A stretch of DNA of 34,015 bases, taken from NCBI GenBank assembly GCA_945877405.1, contig CAMCSA010000025.1:1-34015 (forward strand), in the 5' to 3' direction. The notes under the pieces are model-generated. The model was not told where the DNA came from and did not search any database. It saw only the letters and a program-made list of their open reading frames with translations. Of the stretch, positions 24,461 to 31,364 are shown one piece after another. The translations under genes were made by a program, and so were the position numbers. The DNA is from an uncultured Erysipelotrichaceae bacterium. GTDB lineage: Bacteria; Bacillota_I; Bacilli_A; Erysipelotrichales; Erysipelotrichaceae. How positions within the stretch are numbered: the stretch's first letter is position 1; every line of letters starts with the position of its first letter.

Positions 24461-24783
24461 TCAAAGTGGATTTTGAAAAAGGCAACGGCCTTGTACCTGC
24501 CATTGTGCAGGATGCCATCAGTGGTGAAGTGCTGATGCTTGGCTATATGAATGAAGAAAGTCTTCAGAAAACACTTGAAACTGGACTTGCGACATACTGG
24601 TCACGCAGCAGAAATGAATTATGGACAAAAGGAGAAACGTCAGGTCATTACCAGCATGTACAGGAAATCCGGATTGACTGTGATGAAGATACACTGTTAG
24701 TGAAGGTCATACAGGATGGATCTGCATGTCATACAGGAAACAGAAGCTGTTTCTATCGACTACTGGAGGATAACAATGAGTGA
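24457..24783 (+). CDS. hisI: Phosphoribosyl-AMP cyclohydrolase
   Basis: A 108-residue zinc/magnesium-dependent enzyme opening the adenine ring of phosphoribosyl-AMP. The metal-site segment [20 protein letters not shown] and the following [10 protein letters not shown], with its conserved cysteines, are diagnostic, as are [11 protein letters not shown] and [18 protein letters not shown]. It is a stand-alone cyclohydrolase, not fused to HisE, which is encoded separately and overlaps by eight bases. It is coupled to hisF (ATGA). Confidence 0.97.
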   Translation: MIKVDFEKGNGLVPAIVQDAISGEVLMLGYMNEESLQKTLETGLATYWSRSRNELWTKGETSGHYQHVQEIRIDCDEDTLLVKVIQDGSACHTGNRSCFYRLLEDNNE

Positions 24784-25099
24784 ACTGAAAAAACAGTATG
24801 AAACTGCCGTTGACAGAAAAAATAATCCGGAAGAAGGAAGTTATACAACCTATCTTTTCAACAAGGGATTGGAAAAGATCCTGAAAAAAGTAGGGGAAGA
24901 AAGCACGGAAGTCATCATTGCTTCTTTAAACGGTTCCAAGGAAGAACTTGTTGGAGAAATCAATGATCTGATTTATCACGTTCTTGTACTGATGGTGGAA
25001 AAAGGCATCACCTTGGAAGATGTTGAAGAGGAAATGGTGCGCCGCTCACAAAAGCAGCATAACCTCAAGGCAGAACGTAAACCGATTACAAATCTGTAA
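24776..25099 (+). CDS. hisE: Phosphoribosyl-ATP pyrophosphatase
   Basis: A 107-residue all-helical MazG-like pyrophosphatase hydrolysing phosphoribosyl-ATP to phosphoribosyl-AMP. The metal-binding EExxE-type segment [14 protein letters not shown] and the later [13 protein letters not shown] match the family, as does the start [18 protein letters not shown] chose ATG 24776 with GGAGGA (24765-24770) over an upstream in-frame ATG at 24716 inside hisI. It is the last gene of the operon and a terminator follows. Confidence 0.96.
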   Translation: MSELKKQYETAVDRKNNPEEGSYTTYLFNKGLEKILKKVGEESTEVIIASLNGSKEELVGEINDLIYHVLVLMVEKGITLEDVEEEMVRRSQKQHNLKAERKPITNL

Positions 25100-25104
25100 T
25101 GCAG

Positions 25105-25130
25105 ACCGGGGAAAGATTTCCCGGTTTTTA
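25105..25130 (+). terminator. Terminator of the histidine operon
   Basis: The stem ACCGGGGA/TTTCCCGGT (25105-25125, one bulge) is followed by a run of T. It lies five bases after the hisE stop codon. Confidence 0.9.
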
Positions 25131-25132
25131 TA

Positions 25133-25161
25133 TTGACACGGATCCGTATTCCATCTACTGT
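25133..25161 (+). promoter_or_regulatory. Promoter of the radical SAM gene
   Basis: A perfect TTGACA (25133-25138) with 17-base spacing to TACTGT (25156-25161). It directly follows the his terminator, so this gene is an independent unit. Confidence 0.75.
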
Positions 25162-25178
25162 TTTCCTGAGGTGAAACA

Positions 25179-26048
25179 GTGCATTTTGTTCAGACGAAAG
25201 GTATTCTATCGGCCCGTAACGGGATGAATCTGTATCGGGGCTGCATGCATGGCTGTATTTACTGCGATTCTCGAAGTGCATGTTATCAGATGCATCATCC
25301 TTTTGAAGATATTGAAGTCAAGGAGAACGCAATTGAGCTTCTGGATCACACCTTACGTTCAAAACGGAAAAAGGGAATGATCGCAACCGGATCCATGAGT
25401 GATCCGTATATGCCAATTGAACAGACTCTGCATATGACGCATCAATCAATGGAATGTGCATTAAAACATGGCTTTGGATATACGGTACTGACAAAATCAG
25501 ATCATATACTGGATGATCTGGATGTATTGCGTCAGTTACATCAGAAAACACGCTGTGTTGTGCAGATGACATTGACGTGCATGGATGATGAACTGAGCAG
25601 AATCATTGAGCCTGGTGTCTGTCCGACTTCCCGCAGGATTGAAGTGTTGAAAATACTGCAGAAGGAAAGGATTCCAACCGTTGTATGGCTGTGTCCTGTA
25701 TTGCCATATCTGACAGATACGAAAGAAAACATCACCGGTATTGTCAATGCATGTCACAAAGCAGGGGTATGGGGGATCATCTGTTTTGGAATGGGAGTAA
25801 CGTTACGGGAAGGAAACCGGGAATATTTCTATGATTGCCTGGATCGTCATTTTCCAGGGTTAAAACAAAAGTATATCCGTACCTATGGTCAAAGCTATAC
25901 ATGTAGCAGCATTCATCATAACAGGCTGATGCATCTGTTTCATGATTTATGCAGAAAATACAGCATAGAGGATAATCCTGACCGTATATTTGATTATCTG
26001 CAGTATTTTGAAGAAAAGAAAAAGGCAGAACAGCTGACACTGTTCTGA
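25179..26048 (+). CDS. Radical SAM protein (SPL/Rv2578c-like)
   Basis: A 289-residue radical SAM protein. The iron-sulphur cluster motif is C22-X3-C26-X2-C29 in RGCMHGCIYCDSRS. An SPL-like phrase follows (GMIATGSMSDPYMPIEQTL), then TVLTKSDHILDDLDVL and IEPGVCPTSRRIE, as in the family related to spore photoproduct lyase and Rv2578c. The start is GTG 25179 with GAGGTG five bases before it; the frame has no better ATG. The reaction and substrate are unknown. The gene is monocistronic and neighbours give no clue. I am confident of the superfamily, less of the subfamily. Confidence 0.87.
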   Translation: MHFVQTKGILSARNGMNLYRGCMHGCIYCDSRSACYQMHHPFEDIEVKENAIELLDHTLRSKRKKGMIATGSMSDPYMPIEQTLHMTHQSMECALKHGFGYTVLTKSDHILDDLDVLRQLHQKTRCVVQMTLTCMDDELSRIIEPGVCPTSRRIEVLKILQKERIPTVVWLCPVLPYLTDTKENITGIVNACHKAGVWGIICFGMGVTLREGNREYFYDCLDRHFPGLKQKYIRTYGQSYTCSSIHHNRLMHLFHDLCRKYSIEDNPDRIFDYLQYFEEKKKAEQLTLF

Positions 26049-26102
26049 TCTTAAGATGATGTTGAGTCTTAGAATTGCCGTATTCCGGGATTTTTTCTGT
26101 TT

Positions 26103-26166
26103 CTCACATCATTCTCACATGGACGACTGCTTACTCACAGATCACTCACAGCATGCATTCTAAAAT
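26103..26166 (+). promoter_or_regulatory. Phased CTCACA array and -10: response-regulator-type promoter
   Basis: Four exact CTCACA hexamers start at 26103, 26114, 26134 and 26145. They form two pairs with 11-base phasing within each pair and 31 bases between pairs. TAAAAT (26161-26166) follows the last box by ten bases. This geometry, with direct repeats on one helix face replacing a -35, is typical of OmpR/PhoB-class activators such as Pho boxes. The identity of the regulator is inference. Confidence 0.6.
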
Positions 26167-26186
26167 ATTGAAGAAGATGAAATGAG

Positions 26187-26390
26187 GTGATCGATGAAAA
26201 CAGTCTTTATGAACAGATTGCTGATAATGGTTCCTACACAAAAAGGAATATAGGGGCTTCCGGATATTCTAAACGATCAAAACTCAGAAAGTGCAACCTG
26301 GAAGGTTTTGCTTATGTTGTTGATGTGTTTCTCTTGGAATATTTTGTGCGAATCATTCCTTATGAAAAAACAGGTTCATATACACGTTGA
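26187..26390 (+). other. Doubtful short reading frames downstream of the CTCACA promoter
   Basis: The 366-base gap 26049-26414 has no convincing gene. A GTG-started frame (26187-26390) would give 67 residues without recognisable features. A better ribosome site (GAGGTGA) precedes ATG 26194, which encodes only 19 residues (MKTVFMNRLLIMVPTQKGI). After its stop the same frame continues with a hydrophobic stretch (WKVLLMLLMCFSWNIL). This could be a decayed gene, a small peptide gene or a small RNA. I see no homology I can name. Confidence 0.25.
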
Positions 26391-26412
26391 ATTCCGTGTG
26401 TTTGGACCTGTT
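26365..26412 (-). terminator. Long-stem terminator of the methyltransferase-rluA-vanY-like operon
   Basis: An 18-bp stem with three mismatches or G-U pairs (26369-26386 with 26395-26412) and an 8-base loop is followed on the minus strand by six T. It may also stop plus-strand transcripts from the CTCACA promoter, though the T-run there is poor. Confidence 0.8.
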
Positions 26413-26414
26413 TG

Positions 26415-27572
26415 TTACGATGTCTGATAGTCTGTCTTTTCCAGTATTGCTTTGGATGGAATCAGAGATTCCTCGTTCCATTCTGCCATATATAACAGAT
26501 AGTATTCATCATAGGATAAAGAGGAGGCATTGACTTTTTCGGCAAGCTTCTTACCGATATATCTCAGATGTGCCGGTTCATTTCTGCCGGTAATCAGCGC
26601 CTTTTCCATTGGATAACGGATGATGAATCCATAGGATGCCGCGTTTTCCTTAAGCCATGCATAGGCTTCCGTATTGACCAGATCATCTGTGTTTTCATAT
26701 GTTAGAGCAATATTGACAGCAGTGCCGCTCTGATGTTCGGAAGAGCCGGCACGCTCTGTATAATAATCCGCACTGCCTGCACCCATATGATTGACATAGT
26801 AGGTATAGGCTGTCTGCTGGGTTGCATAATCGACATATCCTGCCGTTGCATACATGGAATGGGCTGCCTGGACAGAATCCGCAGACAGCTGTGCAAATGC
26901 ATCAGCAGCTGCTTTGCTGAGCTGTACACCGTCCACCGCATGTTCACTGGACAGTGTTGTCAGGTTTTCAGGGATATAGGATTCCATCAGCTGATATGTC
27001 TGAGAAATCAGGGAATCCGGCTGGGGATCAGTCACTGTTTCGCTCAGTCTGTACCACGTGATGTATTCTTCATCCAATGTGAATGTACCGGAAGCAGATG
27101 CTTCTCTGTTACGGATGACATCATCGATATACTGTTGTTCATTCCATTGATAGTCATAGACAAGCAATGGTGTCAGTTCTGCAAATGTCAGATTCTGATA
27201 CAGATTGACAAGCTGGTCTGTTTCATAGCCTTCATCTACAAGTCTGTTATACAGCAGCAGATCTTTTTCTTCCAGATGACGGTCGCTGTCAAGTACCGTA
27301 TACAGATACATGTATTCCCGATGCAATGAACCATCGTTAATGACCTGCGCAAGATAGTCGGAATAATAGGAGTGAGACAGAATATCATCCTGCAGATCTT
27401 CCTTCAGGATATTCTGAATGGTTGTCTTATCATAGCCAAGCTGTTTCAGATTCCGTTTTGTCAGATATCCTGGTGCATATGCAGCAACAATACCACACAG
27501 GATGCATCCCATCAGAAACAGGATGATGCTTTTGCGGATTCTGCGCTTTGGTTTTCTGTCTGTGTTATTCAT
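26415..27572 (-). CDS. VanY/LdcB-like M15 peptidase, membrane-anchored, with altered zinc motif
   Basis: A 385-residue protein with an N-terminal membrane anchor (residues about 14-34 after a basic KPKRRIRK) and a C-terminal M15B D-Ala-D-Ala/LD-carboxypeptidase domain. The family zinc motif SxHxxGxAxD reads SEHQSGTAVN, with H280 kept but Asn287 in place of the usual Asp ligand. The second motif, EPWH in most homologues, reads EPAHLRYIG, with H335 and the Glu retained. The middle 200 residues are helical and Tyr/Asp-rich, without a clear domain. It would trim peptidoglycan peptides outside the membrane if active. The start is uncertain: ATG 27572 (chosen) or ATG 27587, both overlapping the upstream gene and lacking a strong ribosome site. 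Confidence 0.82.
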   Translation of the reverse strand: MNNTDRKPKRRIRKSIILFLMGCILCGIVAAYAPGYLTKRNLKQLGYDKTTIQNILKEDLQDDILSHSYYSDYLAQVINDGSLHREYMYLYTVLDSDRHLEEKDLLLYNRLVDEGYETDQLVNLYQNLTFAELTPLLVYDYQWNEQQYIDDVIRNREASASGTFTLDEEYITWYRLSETVTDPQPDSLISQTYQLMESYIPENLTTLSSEHAVDGVQLSKAAADAFAQLSADSVQAAHSMYATAGYVDYATQQTAYTYYVNHMGAGSADYYTERAGSSEHQSGTAVNIALTYENTDDLVNTEAYAWLKENAASYGFIIRYPMEKALITGRNEPAHLRYIGKKLAEKVNASSLSYDEYYLLYMAEWNEESLIPSKAILEKTDYQTS

Positions 27573-28230
27573 AAATGTCAAACTCATTCCACGGTGCTCT
27601 GTTTTCCGGCAGGCATGTTACCGTGATGTTTTCATGGGTAATCGGATGCGGGAATGTCAGGCGGTATGCAAACAGTGCGATCTGTCCCTTTGTGGCATTC
27701 CTGTTATAACGCTGGTCATGCAACAAAGGTGTATTTCTGGAAGCAAACTGTACACGGATCTGATGAGATCTTCCGGTTTCCAACTGAATTCTGACAAGGG
27801 TATGTCCATGATGGACAGAATCGATCTGGTAGTGAAGCATGCTTTTTTTACCATGGGCTGCATCAGTTGTGCGTACCATGTTCGTGCGGTGATCCTTGAT
27901 CAGGTAATCTGTCAATGTATCTTCTTTTTTGGAAGGCACTCCGTCCAGTATTGCCAGATATTCTTTTTTCAGTGCATGTGTACGTACACTTTCGGACAGA
28001 CGTGACGCCGCCTTGGAAGTCTTTGCGAAAACCATGACACCACCGACAGGACGATCCAGACGATGGACAAGACCTAGATATACATTTCCAGGCTTATGGT
28101 ATTTTTCCTTAATGTACTGCCTGCACATGGAAAGCAGGTCTTCATCATGGCTGTCATCGGAATTGACCGGTATATTGACAGGTTTACGGACACACAGGAT
28201 ATGATTGTCCTCGTACAGTACGTCGATCAT
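27565..28230 (-). CDS. RluA-family RNA pseudouridine synthase
   Basis: A 221-residue RluA-type pseudouridine synthase acting on rRNA or tRNA. The catalytic Asp is in LVHRLDRPVGGVMVFAK at about residues 53-69. Other family segments are VLYEDNHILCVRKP near the N-terminus and VRIQLETGRSHQIRVQFAS later. It lacks an N-terminal S4 domain, so it is the short form. I chose ATG 28230, which overlaps the upstream methyltransferase stop (ATGA) and has GAGAGGA before it. The target uridine cannot be read from the sequence. Confidence 0.93.
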   Translation of the reverse strand: MIDVLYEDNHILCVRKPVNIPVNSDDSHDEDLLSMCRQYIKEKYHKPGNVYLGLVHRLDRPVGGVMVFAKTSKAASRLSESVRTHALKKEYLAILDGVPSKKEDTLTDYLIKDHRTNMVRTTDAAHGKKSMLHYQIDSVHHGHTLVRIQLETGRSHQIRVQFASRNTPLLHDQRYNRNATKGQIALFAYRLTFPHPITHENITVTCLPENRAPWNEFDIYE

Positions 28231-29102
28231 TTCCTCTCCCATCTGCCGACAATACCGCATGGTAACAGCAGATCTCTTTCCTGTAATGGAATGGCAATTT
28301 CACCAGTAGTAACGATTCCATCCGGATGAGATGGAAGGATCATTGTCTTCATCATGTTATCCAGTACAATGGAAGAAAAACCGGTCGTATAGCTGTTGAT
28401 CAGGAAAAACAGGGCATGATCATCCAGAATTTCCATACACGCCTGAATCAGACCTGTGATTTCCTTTTCAAACTTCCACATTTCACCATTTGGGCCACGT
28501 CCATAGGAAGGTGGATCCATGAGAATACCGTGATAGGTATGACCTCTGCGCTTTTCTCTTTCCACAAACTTCAGGCAGTCATCCACAATAAAGCGGATTT
28601 TCGCATTCTGCAGACCGGACAGATCCCTGTTTTCCTTGGCCCAGTTAACCATGCCTTTGGAAGCATCCACATGTACGACTTCTGCAGCTCCTGCTGCAGC
28701 ACATGCCATGGTTGCTCCACCAGTATAGGCAAACAGATTGAGGACACGGATGTTCTCATCTTTATGTGATTGAATCAGATCCATCATCCAATCCCAGTTG
28801 GCAGCCTGTTCCGGGAACAGACCGGTATGCTTGAATCCGGTAGGGGATACCTTGAATGTCAGGTTTCTGTAGTTTACAGTCCATGACTCCGGAAGTTTCT
28901 TTTTATATTCCCAGCTTCCTCCACCGGTTTTGGAACGGTGATAAACCGCATCTGCCTTCTTCCAGGAAGTGCGGTTATCAACTGCCCAGATTGCCTGTGG
29001 ATCAGGTCTGCGCAGAACAATGCCTTTCCACTGTTCCAGTTTTTCACCATTTCCTGCATCGATGCAGGAATAATCTTTCCATTTATCTGCTTTTAATAAC
29101 AT
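28227..29102 (-). CDS. RlmI/RlmK-like SAM-dependent RNA methyltransferase
   Basis: A 291-residue class I SAM-dependent methyltransferase of the RlmI/RlmK-like group (PF10672 type). The SAM-binding motif I is VLNLFAYTGGATMACAAAGA at about residues 119-138, followed by VVHVDASKGMVNWAKEN. The catalytic-loop motif is LMDPPSYGRGP. Family members methylate 23S rRNA. There is no N-terminal PUA domain, so it is shorter than E. coli RlmI. The start has GAGGTT upstream. Adjacency to an RluA-type gene, with overlap, supports a role in RNA modification. Confidence 0.9.
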   Translation of the reverse strand: MLLKADKWKDYSCIDAGNGEKLEQWKGIVLRRPDPQAIWAVDNRTSWKKADAVYHRSKTGGGSWEYKKKLPESWTVNYRNLTFKVSPTGFKHTGLFPEQAANWDWMMDLIQSHKDENIRVLNLFAYTGGATMACAAAGAAEVVHVDASKGMVNWAKENRDLSGLQNAKIRFIVDDCLKFVEREKRRGHTYHGILMDPPSYGRGPNGEMWKFEKEITGLIQACMEILDDHALFFLINSYTTGFSSIVLDNMMKTMILPSHPDGIVTTGEIAIPLQERDLLLPCGIVGRWERK

Positions 29103-29120
29103 ATTTTTAACCTCGGACTG

Positions 29121-29126
29121 ATTATA
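29121..29126 (-). promoter_or_regulatory. Extended -10 promoter of the methyltransferase operon
   Basis: On the minus strand TGGTATAAT forms an extended -10, about 18 bases before the methyltransferase start codon. The -35 is weak (ATTCCA-like). Confidence 0.65.
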
Positions 29127-29186
29127 CCATGGTTAGGGAAATATGGAATCGGGTTGTGAATGATACTGCAGTGTGGCAAGTAATGA

Positions 29187-29192
29187 TATAAT
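29187..29192 (+). promoter_or_regulatory. Extended -10 promoter of pcrA-ligA
   Basis: TGATATAAT gives a perfect -10 with an upstream TGN extension, 24 bases before the pcrA start. No clear -35 is present, which an extended -10 can compensate for. It diverges from the methyltransferase promoter about 60 bases away. Confidence 0.7.
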
Positions 29193-29216
29193 AGGCAGAC
29201 GACAAGGAGAGTAAGC

Positions 29217-31361
29217 ATGATTGATATATCACGATTGAATCCTCAACAGAAGGAAGCAGTACTGTCAGATGATCAGTACCTGCGGATTATTGCCGGAGCA
29301 GGATCTGGCAAAACAAGAGTATTGACAATGAGGATCGCTCATCTGATTGAAGATGAAGATGTCCGTCCGGACAGAATTCTGGCGATCACATTTACCAATA
29401 AGGCGGCAAATGAAATGAAACAGAGAATTGCCGATATGATTGCACCATCTTTTCACAGACCATGGATCTCAACCATTCATTCCTTATGTGTAAGGGTGTT
29501 GAGAGAAGAGATCGGTTGTCTTGGATATCCGAAAAGCTTTACGATCATGGATGGAGATGATCAGAAGTCGCTTGTCAAGGAAGCATGCAGAAAACTGGAA
29601 CTTGACAGTGATTCTTTGACGCCTTCCTCATTAGTCAACTATATTTCCAACAATAAAACAGCAGAAGTATCAGTTGATGCAGCCTTCAAGATTGCAGGTC
29701 ATTTCAGTGATGATATTGATCGGGCAAAAGTCTATCAGTATTACATGGAACGTCAGAGCCAGATGTTTGCACTGGACTTTGATGATCTGATTCTGTTTAC
29801 AGTCAGAATCTTCCGTGACTTTCCATCTGTACGCGAAAAATGGCAGAAACGGTTTGAATTCATTCTTGTGGATGAGTTTCAGGATGTAGACAGACTGCAG
29901 TACCGTCTGATCCGCTACCTGTGTGATGAAAATACAAGTCTCTATGTTGTCGGTGATCCGGATCAGACCATCTACACATGGCGTGGAGCTGATGTGAATA
30001 TCATCATGAATTATAAAAGAGACTTTTCAGGTGCAAAGACTGTAATTCTCAATGAAAACTACAGATCTTCAAAGGAAATTCTGCAGGCGGCCAACTCTGT
30101 GATTGCCAATAACAGCAACCGTATGGAAAAGGAACTGTTTACAAGCCGTAAGGATGGAGAGAAGATCACACATTTCAGTGCCATGAGTGATGAATATGAA
30201 GCAGCTTATGTTGCGGAAAGAATTGCGGCTTTACATCATAATGGTCTTCCATATAAGGATATTGCGATCTTGTACCGATCCAACTATCTTTCAAGATCAC
30301 TGGAACGTGGGCTTGTCGATCTGAGAATCCCATATATTATCTACGGTGGTATCCGGTTCTACGAACGTCAGGAAATCAAGGATGCCTTATGTTATCTGCG
30401 TATGGTTTCTAGCAGTGATGACCTTGCCTTGCAGAGGGTACTCAACCGTCCAAAGCGTGGCATCGGTCAAAAAACCATGGATGCGATTGAAACGGAAGCA
30501 CGTAAACAGGATGTATCCATGTATGAGATTCTTAAGCAGAATCAGATCTTTTCTGGCAGGACTAAAACAAAGATCGAAGAGTTTACTGCCATGGTGGAAA
30601 AGTGGAAGGCATATAATGCAAAGGAAGACAGTGATCTTGTCCATCTGCTTTCCATGATTCTGCGTGACTCTGGTTATCGCGCTATGCTTCAGGAGGATCA
30701 GGAAAAAGGTGAAGAAAGAATGGAAAACCTCAAATCCTTATCGGATGATCTGAGAGTATTTGCTGAAAATGATCCACAGGCTGGACTGGATGAATATATG
30801 CAGGCAATCTCTTTGTATACAGACAAGGAAGAGAGGGAAACTGCAGATGCGGTACAGATGATGACTGTTCATTCTGCAAAGGGTCTTGAATTTGATACCG
30901 TCTTTGTGGTGGATCTGAATGAAGGTATTTTCCCGAATGAAAGAGCGGTCAATGAAAGCCGCAGGGGTATTGAAGAAGAAAGACGTCTTGCCTATGTAGC
31001 CTTCACCAGAGCAAAACGGAAGCTGTTCCTTGTTGAGGCAGGCGGCTTCTCCTATATTCTGCAGCGGATCCGTACAACATCCCGCTTCATCAATGAAATT
31101 GATCCGGAATGCATTGAACAGCCAAAACGTATGGAAAGAAAAACACAGGAGCGGAATACGGAATCCCATGGAGGAAGTATCCGTACTGCAGGTACATCCG
31201 CAAAGGGTGTGAAAAAAGGAGACAAGGTGATGCATGCTGTGTTTGGAGAAGGTATTGTTGTGCGGGTGGATGGTTCCATCGCTCAGATTGCATTCCCATA
31301 TCCGGCTGGTATGAAAAAAATTGCTGCAACACATCCAAGTCTGAAGAAAGTTAAAAAGTGA
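29217..31361 (+). CDS. pcrA: ATP-dependent DNA helicase PcrA (UvrD/Rep family)
   Basis: A 714-residue superfamily 1A 3'-5' helicase used in DNA repair and removal of proteins from DNA. Motifs in order: Q-motif LNPQQKEAV, Walker A GAGSGKT (residues 27-33), Ia AITFTNKAANEM, II LVDEFQDVD, III VVGDPDQTIYTWRGAD, IV NENYRSSKEIL, V TVHSAKGLEFDTVFV and VI RLAYVAFTRAKRKL. The C-terminus (KGDKVMHAVFGEGIVVRV) is the Tudor-like domain typical of PcrA. The start is ATG 29217 after AAGGAGAG. ligA begins three bases after the stop, the usual Bacillota pairing. Confidence 0.96.
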   Translation: MIDISRLNPQQKEAVLSDDQYLRIIAGAGSGKTRVLTMRIAHLIEDEDVRPDRILAITFTNKAANEMKQRIADMIAPSFHRPWISTIHSLCVRVLREEIGCLGYPKSFTIMDGDDQKSLVKEACRKLELDSDSLTPSSLVNYISNNKTAEVSVDAAFKIAGHFSDDIDRAKVYQYYMERQSQMFALDFDDLILFTVRIFRDFPSVREKWQKRFEFILVDEFQDVDRLQYRLIRYLCDENTSLYVVGDPDQTIYTWRGADVNIIMNYKRDFSGAKTVILNENYRSSKEILQAANSVIANNSNRMEKELFTSRKDGEKITHFSAMSDEYEAAYVAERIAALHHNGLPYKDIAILYRSNYLSRSLERGLVDLRIPYIIYGGIRFYERQEIKDALCYLRMVSSSDDLALQRVLNRPKRGIGQKTMDAIETEARKQDVSMYEILKQNQIFSGRTKTKIEEFTAMVEKWKAYNAKEDSDLVHLLSMILRDSGYRAMLQEDQEKGEERMENLKSLSDDLRVFAENDPQAGLDEYMQAISLYTDKEERETADAVQMMTVHSAKGLEFDTVFVVDLNEGIFPNERAVNESRRGIEEERRLAYVAFTRAKRKLFLVEAGGFSYILQRIRTTSRFINEIDPECIEQPKRMERKTQERNTESHGGSIRTAGTSAKGVKKGDKVMHAVFGEGIVVRVDGSIAQIAFPYPAGMKKIAATHPSLKKVKK

Positions 31362-31364
31362 CGT

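Noticed and set aside
26103-26150. CTCACA repeats as the start of a CRISPR or tandem repeat array
   Set aside because: Units are only six bases with 11-base phasing in two pairs, next to a -10 box; this is promoter architecture.
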